From Cupriavidus necator (GTDB lineage Bacteria > Pseudomonadota > Gammaproteobacteria > Burkholderiales > Burkholderiaceae), in the NCBI GenBank assembly GCA_022041995.1, contig CP074390.1:2046001-2110000 (forward strand): a stretch of 64,000 nucleotides of DNA. The letters are read 5' to 3'. The notes beneath the pieces were generated by a model that did no database searches, had not been told where the DNA came from, and saw nothing but the letters and a program-made list of their open reading frames with translations. The translations under genes and the position numbers were made by a program. Below, piece after piece: positions 17,866 to 25,925 of this stretch (the stretch's first letter is position 1; each line of letters begins with the position of its first letter).

Positions 17866-18591
17866 ATGACGACATCCAATGTACCCGCGCTCGAAATCAA
17901 GGACCTGCACGCCTGGTACGGCGAATCGCACATCCTGCACGGCGTGGACCTGACCGTGAACCGCGGCGAGGTGGTCACGCTGCTCGGCCGCAACGGCGCC
18001 GGCCGCACCACGACGCTGCGCGCGATCATGGGCCTCACGGGCGCGCGCAAGGGCTCGATCAAGGTCAACGGCCACGAGACCATCGGCCTGCCCACGCACA
18101 AGATTGCGCACTACGGCATTGGCTACTGCCCGGAAGAACGGGCAATTTTTTCCAGCCTTTCATGCGAGGAGAACCTGATGCTGCCGCCCGTGCTGAAGGG
18201 CGCGGACAGCAGCAAAGGCATGAGCGAGGCCGAGATCTACGAGATGTTTCCGAACCTGAAGGAGCGCCGCCAGAGCCAGGGCACGCGTCTGTCGGGTGGC
18301 GAACAGCAGATGCTCGCGGTCGGGCGCATTCTGCGCACCGGCGCGAACCTGCTGCTGCTCGACGAGATCTCCGAAGGCCTGGCGCCGGTGATCGTGCAGG
18401 CGCTCGCGCGCATGATCCTGATGCTCAAGCAGAAGGGCTACACGGTGGTGATGGTGGAGCAGAATTTCCGCTTCGCCGCGCCGCTGGCGGACCGTTTCTA
18501 TGTGATGGAGCATGGCGGCATCGTCGAGCGCTTCGCGGCCAATGAGCTGCAAGCGAAGATGCTGGTGCTGAACGAACTACTTGGTGTGTGA
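17866..18591 (+). CDS. ABC transporter ATP-binding protein, LivF type, with Arg in place of the Walker A Lys
   Basis: Second ATPase of the importer, 241 residues, full length. The P-loop reads LLGRNGAGRTTTLRAIMG, so the invariant Walker A lysine is Arg 47 (codon CGC at 18004-18006). The rest is canonical: GYCPEERAIFSSLSCEENL, signature TRLSGGEQQMLAVGRILR, Walker B LLLLDEISEGLAPVIVQ and VMVEQNFRFA as the H-loop region (the usual His is Gln, as in many LivF proteins). Arg at this position normally cripples ATP hydrolysis, but a site can be degenerate when the partner LivG is intact. The gene overlaps the possible GTG start of LivH and is 13 nt after LivG, so it is in the operon. Confidence 0.92.
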   Translation: MTTSNVPALEIKDLHAWYGESHILHGVDLTVNRGEVVTLLGRNGAGRTTTLRAIMGLTGARKGSIKVNGHETIGLPTHKIAHYGIGYCPEERAIFSSLSCEENLMLPPVLKGADSSKGMSEAEIYEMFPNLKERRQSQGTRLSGGEQQMLAVGRILRTGANLLLLDEISEGLAPVIVQALARMILMLKQKGYTVVMVEQNFRFAAPLADRFYVMEHGGIVERFAANELQAKMLVLNELLGV

Positions 18592-18599
18592 GACTGACG

Positions 18600-19490
18600 A
18601 TGCCAATTGAAATCTTCGGAATACCGCTGCAGTCGTTGCTATCGCAGGTCTTGCTCGGGCTGGTCAATGGTGCGTTCTACGCCATGCTCAGCCTCGGCCT
18701 GGCAGTGATTTTTGGTTTGTTGAACGTCATCAATTTCGCGCATGGCGCTTTATTCATGCTGGGTGCGGTGCTGGCGTGGATGGGTACCACCTATCTGGGA
18801 CTGTCCTACTGGATGATGCTGCTACTGGCGCCACTTGCTGTTGGCGTTCTGGGCGTGGTGCTGGAGCGTCTGCTGTTGCGACGCATCTATAAGCTGGACC
18901 ATATCTATGGCTTGCTGCTGACTCTCGGCGTGACGCTGGTGGTGGAAGGTGTATTGCGCTCGGCCTATGGGGTCTCTGGACTGCCGTACTCGACTCCCGA
19001 GGCGCTCTCCGGCGGAACAAACCTTGGCTTCATGATTCTGCCAACCTACCGCGCCTGGGTCGTCGCGGCGTCCCTGTCAGTGTGCCTGGGTTCCTGGTTC
19101 CTGATCGAGAAGACAAAGCTTGGCTCAGTGCTCCGCGCGGGGACGGAGAACCCGAAGATCGTGGAGGCGTTTGGCGTCAATGTGCCGTTGCTGATTACGG
19201 CGATCTATGGGTTCGGGGTGGCGTTGGCCGGCCTCGCCGGCGTGCTCGCCGCGCCAGTCACTCAGGTGTCACCGCTGATGGGGCAGAACCTGATCATCTT
19301 GGTGTTTGCCGTGGTGGTGATAGGCGGCATGGGTTCGATCCTTGGCGCCGTGTTGACCGGCCTCGGCCTAGGGGTCATCGAAGGCATGACCAGGGTGTTC
19401 TACCCGGAAGCCTCATCGACCGTGGTGTTTCTCGTAATGGTCATTGTCTTGTTGTTTCGGCCTGCAGGACTGTTTGGTAAGGAAAAATGA
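18600..19490 (+). CDS. ABC transporter permease, LivH type
   Basis: Inner-membrane permease of 296 residues from ATG 18600; an in-frame GTG at 18588 overlaps the LivF stop. It is strongly hydrophobic with about eight membrane segments, e.g. LLSQVLLGLVNGAFYAMLSLGLAVIFGLLNVINFAHGALFMLGAVLAWMG at residues 10-60, the LivH signature (GLNVINFAHG). The C-terminal half holds YGFGVALAGLAGVLAAP and the EAA-like LGAVLTGLGLGVIEGMT. It pairs with LivM, whose start overlaps its stop (ATGA). Confidence 0.92.
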   Translation: MPIEIFGIPLQSLLSQVLLGLVNGAFYAMLSLGLAVIFGLLNVINFAHGALFMLGAVLAWMGTTYLGLSYWMMLLLAPLAVGVLGVVLERLLLRRIYKLDHIYGLLLTLGVTLVVEGVLRSAYGVSGLPYSTPEALSGGTNLGFMILPTYRAWVVAASLSVCLGSWFLIEKTKLGSVLRAGTENPKIVEAFGVNVPLLITAIYGFGVALAGLAGVLAAPVTQVSPLMGQNLIILVFAVVVIGGMGSILGAVLTGLGLGVIEGMTRVFYPEASSTVVFLVMVIVLLFRPAGLFGKEK

Positions 19491-20533
19491 TGAGCGGATA
19501 CTTCTCCACCCCTCGGCTTGCGGCCCCCACTAGACTCGCCAGCGGTTCCGCCGCGCGGATGTCCAGGTACGCAGGCGCGGTAATGCTGATTCTGCTGGTG
19601 CTTGCGCCACAGGCAGGCGTTTACCCAATCTTCGTGATGAAGATTCTTTGCTTTGCTCTGTTCGCTGCGGCTTTCAACCTGTTGCTTGGCTTTACCGGTC
19701 TGTTGTCATTCGGCCACGCTGCGTTCTTTGGCGGTGCAGGCTATGTCACCGGATATGCCATGAAGACCTGGGGCGTTTCCGCTGAGGTCGGCCTTGTCGC
19801 CGGCGTGGCGACGGCCTCGGTGGTGGGATTGCTGATGGGCGCGCTCGCCATTCGCCGGCAAGGCATCTATTTCTCGATGATCACACTAGCGTTGGCCCAG
19901 ATGTTCTTCTTCGTCTGCCTGCAGACGCCGGTCACCGGCGGAGAAGACGGGATGCAGGGAATCCCGCGGGGCAGCCTTTTTGGCGCACTACCACTATTCT
20001 CGGACATGACGTTCTACTACGTTGTCGTTGCGATCTTTGTGGCTGCCTTCGCGCTAATTGTGCGCATCGTTCATTCGCCGTTCGGACAACTGCTCAAGGC
20101 GATCAAGGAGAACGAGGCGCGCGCGGTGTCGCTGGGTTTCGACGCAAACCGCTTCAAGCTGCTGGCCTTTGTTCTGTCAGCGGCGCTTGCTGGCTTGGCG
20201 GGCTCAATGAAGGCGCTGGTGCTCGGCTTTGAGACGCTGACCGATGTTCACTGGACCATGTCGGGATCGGTAATCCTGATGACGCTAGTCGGGGGCATGG
20301 GCACGCTCACGGGACCGGTGATTGGTGCACTGGTCGTCGTTGTGCTCGAGAATAAGCTTGGCGAGATCGGCGCAGGATTGGCGAGCATGACCGGTTTGGA
20401 ATGGTTTGCGACGCTGGGCGAGTCGGTCACACTGGTGACCGGGACGATCTTTATCGTATGCGTGCTTACGTTCCGCCGCGGCATCATGGGGGAGGTGCTC
20501 GCGCGGATGAGACGCGGGCCGAAGCGGATGTAA
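19487..20533 (+). CDS. ABC transporter permease, LivM type
   Basis: Second inner-membrane permease, 348 residues, starting at ATG 19487 or 19490 in the overlap with LivH. The family motifs are FNLLLGFTGLLSFGHAAFFGGAGYVTGYAMK near residue 60-90, GALAIRRQGIYFSMITLALAQMFFF, and the coupling segment QLLKAIKENEARAVSLGFDANRFKLLAFVLSAALAGLAGSM near 200-245. It is the last gene of the plus-strand run and converges with the PaaH-type gene across 96 nt. With the binding protein, LivG, LivF and LivH it completes a five-gene importer. Confidence 0.92.
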   Translation: MMSGYFSTPRLAAPTRLASGSAARMSRYAGAVMLILLVLAPQAGVYPIFVMKILCFALFAAAFNLLLGFTGLLSFGHAAFFGGAGYVTGYAMKTWGVSAEVGLVAGVATASVVGLLMGALAIRRQGIYFSMITLALAQMFFFVCLQTPVTGGEDGMQGIPRGSLFGALPLFSDMTFYYVVVAIFVAAFALIVRIVHSPFGQLLKAIKENEARAVSLGFDANRFKLLAFVLSAALAGLAGSMKALVLGFETLTDVHWTMSGSVILMTLVGGMGTLTGPVIGALVVVVLENKLGEIGAGLASMTGLEWFATLGESVTLVTGTIFIVCVLTFRRGIMGEVLARMRRGPKRM

Positions 20534-20629
20534 GACTTCGGTACTATGCCCGGGTGTTGGTAGCGGTACAAGATTATGGCGCTGCCAGCAGTCTGGGCGG
20601 CGCCATTGCATCGTTGGGGGAGCCTGGCG

Positions 20630-22168
20630 TCAGGCGCCTTGGGCCAGCAGTGACAGGCCCAGGCCGGCGCGGCGCCACAGCCACGGGCTCGGACGGTAGC
20701 GCATGTCGCCCGTCAGCGCTTCCATGTTGCGCAGCGTCTCCAGCACCAGTTGCGGGCCGACGGCGTCGCCCAGGACCAGCGGGCCCTTCGGGTAGCCCAG
20801 GCCGAGGTTCACAGCCAGGTCGATGTCCGCGGGCGAGGCGATGCACTGCTGCGCGATATCGCTGGCAATATTGATGATGCAGCAGAGCACGCGCTGGGCG
20901 ACGAAGCCGGCCGAGTCGCGGATCACCGTGACCGGCACGCCGTCGCTCGCGAACAGTCCGTGCGCGGCGTCGCGCGCGGCGGCGCTGGTGGCCGGCGTGG
21001 TCATCAGCGTGCGGCGCTTGGTGGACTCGAACGGCAGCAAGGTATCGATGGCCACCGTGCGCGAGGCGTCCAGCCCTTGCTGGAGAGCGGTGGTCGTGGC
21101 GTCGAGGCCAAGCGGCGTGACGACGATCAGCGCGTCGGCCGAAGGCTGGTCGCCGCTCTCAGGCGTCACCCCCAGCGCGCCGAGCAGCTTAGTCGCCATG
21201 ACATGACCGCGTTCGCTGGCGCGGCTGACCCACACGCTGGCCGGACGTGCCGACGGGACGGCGGCGGTGGCCGGGACCTGCTGCTGGCCATCCACGTAGC
21301 GGTAGAAGCCGGCGCCGGCCTTGCGGCCGACGAGTCCGCCGACCGCGCGGATCGCCGTGATCGGTGACGGGCGGTAGCGCGGCTCCTGGTAGAACTGGTT
21401 GTAGATCGATTCCATCACCGGGTGCGACACATCGAGCCCGGTCAGGTCCATCAGCTCGAACGGCCCCATGCGGAAGCCGGCCTGCTCGCGCATGATGTTG
21501 TCGATGTCGGCAAACTCGGCCACGCCCTCCTGCGCGACCTTCAGGCCTTCGATGTTCATGCCGCGCCCGGCATGGTTGACGATGAAGCCCGGCATGTCCT
21601 TGCAGCGCACCGGCGTATGGCCCATGCGGCGCGACAGTGCCATCAGCGCGTCACCCACCGCGGGGTCGCCCGAGAGACCGTCGATGACCTCGACCACCTT
21701 CATCAGCGGCACCGGGTTAAAGAAGTGATAGCCGGCAATCCGGCCCGGGTGCTGCGCGCCCACGGCGATCGCCGTGATCGACAGCGAGGACGTGTTCGAG
21801 GCGATGATGGCGTCCTCACGCAGGATGGCTTCCAGCTTGGCCACCAGATCCCGCTTGACTTCCAGCTTTTCGACGATGGCTTCCACCACCATGTCGCTCG
21901 CGGCCAGGTCTTCCAGTGCGCCGCAGAGCTTGACGCGGGCCAGCGTGGCCTCGGCATCGGCCGCGCTGATCTTGCCCTTTTCGGTCAGCTTGGCCAGTGT
22001 GTCCCGCAGATACTGGCGGGCGGTGGCCACGGCCTGCGGGTTGGCATCGTACAGGTTGACGGTCAAGCCGGCCTGCGCGGCAATCTGCGCGATGCCGCGG
22101 CCCATGGCGCCGGTGCCCACGATGCCCACGGCTTCAATCCGCTTAGTTGAGTTGGAAATGACGTTCAT
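20630..22168 (-). CDS. 3-hydroxyacyl-CoA dehydrogenase, PaaH-type two-domain enzyme
   Basis: Oxidises 3-hydroxyacyl-CoA to 3-oxoacyl-CoA with NAD; about 512 residues from ATG 22168 (MNVISNSTKR), or 516 from the in-frame ATG at 22180. The NAD site is VGIVGTGAMGRGIAQIAAQAGL near residue 15. ASNTSSLSITAIA and the catalytic-His segment GYHFFNPVPLMKVVEVI lie near 125-165. PGFIVNHAGRGMNIEGLKVAQEG and GAGFYRY close the first unit. A second 3HCDH_C-like domain follows (LAVNLGLGYPKGPLVLGDAVGP), as in PaaH. It is the last gene of the minus-strand operon. Confidence 0.9.
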   Translation of the reverse strand: MNVISNSTKRIEAVGIVGTGAMGRGIAQIAAQAGLTVNLYDANPQAVATARQYLRDTLAKLTEKGKISAADAEATLARVKLCGALEDLAASDMVVEAIVEKLEVKRDLVAKLEAILREDAIIASNTSSLSITAIAVGAQHPGRIAGYHFFNPVPLMKVVEVIDGLSGDPAVGDALMALSRRMGHTPVRCKDMPGFIVNHAGRGMNIEGLKVAQEGVAEFADIDNIMREQAGFRMGPFELMDLTGLDVSHPVMESIYNQFYQEPRYRPSPITAIRAVGGLVGRKAGAGFYRYVDGQQQVPATAAVPSARPASVWVSRASERGHVMATKLLGALGVTPESGDQPSADALIVVTPLGLDATTTALQQGLDASRTVAIDTLLPFESTKRRTLMTTPATSAAARDAAHGLFASDGVPVTVIRDSAGFVAQRVLCCIINIASDIAQQCIASPADIDLAVNLGLGYPKGPLVLGDAVGPQLVLETLRNMEALTGDMRYRPSPWLWRRAGLGLSLLAQGA

Positions 22169-22272
22169 TTGTCGGTTCATATCGGAGTGTCAGGACGTCC
22201 CGCTATAGGGAAGTCGGATAGAAATCGGGGCCGCCATGCAACGCAGGCGACCCCGTATCTCGAAGCTCGATT

Positions 22273-23262
22273 TCAGTTGAGGGTGAGAACGTACTTGCCG
22301 GCAGCTTGTCCAGAAGCCAATTTGGCAAGTGCCTCACCGGCGCGAGCTAGTGGCAGCACGGCGGCAATCGGCGGCTTGAGAGCCCCTTGCTCATACAGCT
22401 TGAAAAGCTTTTCCTGTACCGCATGGACCTTCGCGGGCTGCCGTTCCCGATAGTCGCTCCACTGCAGGCCGCCTACGCTGATGTTCTTGACGAGCAGGTA
22501 ATTGGCCTTGATTTCCGGAATGCGGCCAGCGGCAAAACCAATGACGACCGCGCGACCACACCATGCCATCGCGCGCAAGGCAGCGTCGAAGACGTCGCCG
22601 CCGAGCGTTTCGAGCAGCACATCCGCGCCGTGGTTTACCGTTGCCGCGCGAACCTGGTCGCGCAGGGCATCTCGAAGATTCGGTGCCGCGAGGTCAATGA
22701 CGGCGTCCGCCCCCATATCCTTGGCGATTTTCGCATGCGCGGCGCCACTGACGCCGGCGAGGGCGGTACCGCCAAGTCCCTTAACGATCTGCAGCGCTGC
22801 GGAACCGACGCCACCGGCTGCCCCGGTCACCAGCACCGTTTCCCCTTCTTTGTATCCGCCCCGTTCGACCAGAGCGAAGTACGCAGTCTGGTAGACCAGA
22901 CCCATGGCCGCCGCATCTTCGAATGACATAGCGTCCGGGATCCGGAAGCAGGAATCGGCGTTGGCACTGACGAGCTCGGCAAATGCGCCATACTCGAGTT
23001 GCGCAACGACGCGATCACCCGGGCGAAATGCCTTGACGTTACTGCCGACCGCGCGCACGACTCCGGCTGCATCCTTGCCTGGGGCAAAAGGGCGATCAGG
23101 CAGAACTTGGTATTTGCCGCGTACCACCAGCAGGTCGGGATAGTTGACCGCGGCGGCTCGGACTTCAATCAAGACTCCATCGGCAGGGGGCACCGGATCC
23201 GGCAACTCGCCGATGGACAGGTGCTCGGGCTCATTGAATTCCTGGATAACGATAGCTTTCAT
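22273..23262 (-). CDS. Zinc-independent quinone oxidoreductase/MDR-family NADPH-dependent reductase
   Basis: Medium-chain dehydrogenase/reductase of 329 residues, full length. It has the GroES-like N-domain (VVRGKYQVLPDRPFAPGKDAAGVVRAVG) and the NADPH site LVTGAAGGVGSAALQIVKGLGG near residue 145. No structural-zinc cysteine cluster is present, so it belongs to the QOR/enoyl reductase branch. Members reduce quinones or the double bond of enoyl-thioesters. It is 105 nt upstream of the PaaH-type gene and 12 nt after the racemase-like gene on the same strand. A role in reducing an unsaturated acyl-CoA is possible but not proven. Confidence 0.85.
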   Translation of the reverse strand: MKAIVIQEFNEPEHLSIGELPDPVPPADGVLIEVRAAAVNYPDLLVVRGKYQVLPDRPFAPGKDAAGVVRAVGSNVKAFRPGDRVVAQLEYGAFAELVSANADSCFRIPDAMSFEDAAAMGLVYQTAYFALVERGGYKEGETVLVTGAAGGVGSAALQIVKGLGGTALAGVSGAAHAKIAKDMGADAVIDLAAPNLRDALRDQVRAATVNHGADVLLETLGGDVFDAALRAMAWCGRAVVIGFAAGRIPEIKANYLLVKNISVGGLQWSDYRERQPAKVHAVQEKLFKLYEQGALKPPIAAVLPLARAGEALAKLASGQAAGKYVLTLN

Positions 23263-23274
23263 ATCGAATGGACC

Positions 23275-24387
23275 TTATGGTTTTAGAAAATTGTTGTCCG
23301 CGCCGAGGGCGGGTGAGGTCTGGGTGAGGCTTACGCTGCGGAAAGCCGCGTCCACGGGAACGGGTAGCGCGGGCAATGTGGCGCCGGCCGCAGTTTCTAC
23401 TGTCCGGTCAAACACATGCCGTGCAGCGAAATGCGGGTCAGCGATAGCCTCCTCCAGGCTGACCACACGGCTGGTGCAAACGTCCTGTCCCGCGAAGCGG
23501 TCCATCCAGTAGTCAGCCGTGTGTTTTTTCACGGCAGCGGCGACAGCCTCGGTCGCATCCGCCGACGAAAGCCGGTTGAGTGCCGCAGCGTCCAGGCCGA
23601 TCAGCGCGGTAAAGTTGCCCCAGAACTTTTCTTCAATGGGTGCCGCGGCAAGGAACTCGCCATCGGCGGTCCGGTAGACCTGATACCGCGGCGAGCCGCC
23701 GGTCACCAGGTCCGAGGCAGGGCGGGGCCACTGGCCCAGGGCACCCGAGCCAAGTCCCCAGTACTGGAACGCAAATAGGTTGTCAGCCATGGCGATATCC
23801 AAATGAATGCCTTTGCCGCTCTGTTCGCGCTGGCGCAGCGCTAGCAGGATATTGATCATGGCCGGATACGCGCCGCCGGCGATATCAGCGATCAGCGCCG
23901 GCGGCAGCCCCGGCTTGCCGTCAGTTCCGATGGCCAGCGACAGCATGCCCGCGGCTGCGACGTAGTTCAGGTCATGCGCGGCCTCGTTCGCCCTCGGGCC
24001 GTGCTGGCCAAAGCCTGTGATCGAGCAGTACACCAGGCGCGGATTTATTTTCTCGACATCTGCATAGCCGAGACCCAGCCGGCCCATCACACCCGGCCGG
24101 AATTGCTCGAGCAGGACGTCGGCTTCCTGGATCAGTGGCACAAGACTGTCGATCGCCCCCGGCGATTTCAGGTCGATGGCGACAGATTTCTTGCCGCGAT
24201 TGAGCAGCACGAAGTTGGCACTGTCATGATCCGCCTTGGGCTCGTAGGACCGCATCTCGTCGCCACGGTCGGGCCGCTCGAACTTGATGACCTCGGCCCC
24301 TGCTTCGGCCAGCAGCAGAGAACATAGCGGTCCGGGCAGCAAGGTGCTGAAATCCAGCACTTTCACGCCAGTCAGTGGTTGTGTCAT
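23275..24387 (-). CDS. Family III CoA-transferase, alpha-methylacyl-CoA racemase-like
   Basis: CaiB/BaiF-fold protein of 370 residues from ATG 24387 (MTQPLTGVKVLDFSTLLPGP). Two features point to the AMACR branch: EQFRPGVMGRLGLGY near residue 90 and GPRANEAAHDLNYVAAAGML with the HDxNY catalytic motif near 125-145. Racemases of this type invert the configuration at C2 of branched acyl-CoAs. Beside ring-cleavage enzymes it could epimerise a 2-substituted acyl-CoA so that the dehydrogenase can act; this is inferred. The start overlaps the stop of the upstream gene by 4 nt (ATGA). Confidence 0.87.
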   Translation of the reverse strand: MTQPLTGVKVLDFSTLLPGPLCSLLLAEAGAEVIKFERPDRGDEMRSYEPKADHDSANFVLLNRGKKSVAIDLKSPGAIDSLVPLIQEADVLLEQFRPGVMGRLGLGYADVEKINPRLVYCSITGFGQHGPRANEAAHDLNYVAAAGMLSLAIGTDGKPGLPPALIADIAGGAYPAMINILLALRQREQSGKGIHLDIAMADNLFAFQYWGLGSGALGQWPRPASDLVTGGSPRYQVYRTADGEFLAAAPIEEKFWGNFTALIGLDAAALNRLSSADATEAVAAAVKKHTADYWMDRFAGQDVCTSRVVSLEEAIADPHFAARHVFDRTVETAAGATLPALPVPVDAAFRSVSLTQTSPALGADNNFLKP

Positions 24388-25040
24388 GGCGTGCCTGCCT
24401 TGGCCCGTTCCGCAGCAACTCGGGCGCGGCGTGCCGGCGCATAAGCTTCCTGGCCGAGCGCCTCGTAGAGCGCCTGCGTGACAGCGTAGTGTTGTGCCAG
24501 TCCGGTGCGCTCCAGCAGCGAGATGGGGCCTTCCGGATAGCCGAGGCCCAGGCACAAGGTCTTGTCCAGGTCCGCAGCGCTGGCCAGCTTTTCATCCAGG
24601 CGCCGCAGCGCCGCGTTGAAGTAGGGCCGGATCAGCCGATCGACGATGCGTCCCGCAAAGTCATTGCAGACTGCCACGACCAGGCCGCTGGCCTGGAATG
24701 CTGCCTTGGCGGACTCAATCGCCTCGCGGTTGGTACCCGGTTGCCGCACCAGTTCCACCAGCGGGCTGGGATCGGCCTTGCCCAGGCGGAAGCGGGCGAA
24801 GCCAACGACATTCGATCCTTCCACGCCGCTACTTTCGCCGGTATGGAAGCCCAGACATTCCATATCGAGCTCGATGGCCACAAAGGTCCGGCCCTCATGG
24901 CCGGTACCGCGGGCATAGGCGGCGCCGGCGTCAGCGCCGAGGTAGACCAGGCCCTCACCATCCACCGTGGATTGTTCCAGGAAAGTGTGCGGGGCTGGGA
25001 AAGAGCGGCTCTCGCCGGCATGTACGATCTCATATTGCAT
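24384..25040 (-). CDS. Stand-alone 3-hydroxyacyl-CoA dehydrogenase C-terminal domain protein
   Basis: 218 residues without any NAD-binding Rossmann motif. The second half (VAVCNDFAGRIVDRLIRPYFNAALRRLDE, then LDKTLCLGLGYPEGPISLLERTGLAQHYAVTQALYEALG) matches the 3HCDH C-terminal substrate domain, as found at the end of PaaH. The first 100 residues (FVAIELDMECLGFHTGESSGVEGSNVVGFARFRLGKADPSPLVELV) resemble the linker segment of two-domain enzymes. It lies 1 nt after the N-terminal-type dehydrogenase gene at 25042, so the two probably form one PaaH-like enzyme split into two subunits. Confidence 0.75.
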   Translation of the reverse strand: MQYEIVHAGESRSFPAPHTFLEQSTVDGEGLVYLGADAGAAYARGTGHEGRTFVAIELDMECLGFHTGESSGVEGSNVVGFARFRLGKADPSPLVELVRQPGTNREAIESAKAAFQASGLVVAVCNDFAGRIVDRLIRPYFNAALRRLDEKLASAADLDKTLCLGLGYPEGPISLLERTGLAQHYAVTQALYEALGQEAYAPARRARVAAERAKAGTP

Positions 25041-25041
25041 A

Positions 25042-25916
25042 TCAGGCTCCGAACATCTTGGTATCGCCGTAGACGTGAAAGCCCTCGCCGGTTTTCTTGC
25101 CGAGGCGGTTGGCTGCGATCATGCGCCGTACCAGCGGTGGGCAGGCGGCGCGCGGCTCATGGGTCAGGCCATGCATGGCCTCGCACAGCAGCTTCTGGGT
25201 ATCCATGCCGACCAGGTCAAGCAGTTCGAGCGGACCCATTGGATATCCAAGCGCGGTCTTGATGGCCAGGTCGATATCGGCGGGTTCGGCCACGCCTTGC
25301 TCGACCAACCTGATGGCGTCGTTGTTGAAGGGGATCAGAAAGTAGTTGAGGATGAAACCCGGCGTGTCCTGCGTGGCCACGGGCTTTTGTCCCATGGCTT
25401 CGGCAAAGGCCCAGGCTCGCTGGAAGGTTCCGTCGGACGTGGCCAGTCCGGGAGACATCTCGATCAGCTTCATCAATTGCGCCGGCAGACAGAAGTGCAT
25501 GCCGACAAAGCGGTCCGGTCGTCCTGAGCCGCCGGCGATCTCAGTAATCGAGATCGTGGAGGTGTTCGACGCAAAGATGGTGCGCTCCGGGCACACCCGG
25601 TCGAGCGCCTGGAACAATTGGTGCTTGACAGTGAGATCCTCGAACACGGCCTCGATAACGATGTCGCACTGTGCAAGCGTTGCGAGTTCGGAGGTGCCTT
25701 GCCAGCGGGCCAATGCTTCGGCGGCCGCTCCCTGCGGCAGCTTGCCGCGTTCCTCTGACTTCTTCAGGAAAGCCTCGGTCTGGTCTCTGGCGCGATCGAG
25801 TGCGTCTTGCCTGGCGTCGAACACGATGGTGCGAAATCCTGCGCGGGCAGCCACAATGGCGATTCCGGCCCCATGGTGCCAGCGCCAGCCACGCCGACGG
25901 TCTGAATAGTTGTCAC
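25042..25916 (-). CDS. 3-hydroxyacyl-CoA dehydrogenase (NAD-binding subunit), frameshifted near its start
   Basis: With one base added at the C4 run 25869-25872 (G4 on the coding strand) the gene reads from GTG 25916 through the Rossmann motif GVAGAGTMG-GIAIVAARAGF and is 291 residues, normal for single-unit HAD enzymes. Without it the frame starts inside the nucleotide site. ASNTSTISITEIAGG is present. The catalytic-His loop reads GMHFCLPAQLMKLIEM, where FNPVP is usual; the His is kept but the loop differs, hinting at an unusual substrate. The end has LGYPMGPLELLDLVGMDT and KKTGEGFHVYG. It precedes the stand-alone C-domain gene by 1 nt. Confidence 0.8.
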
Positions 25917-25925
25917 CGTTGTCTC

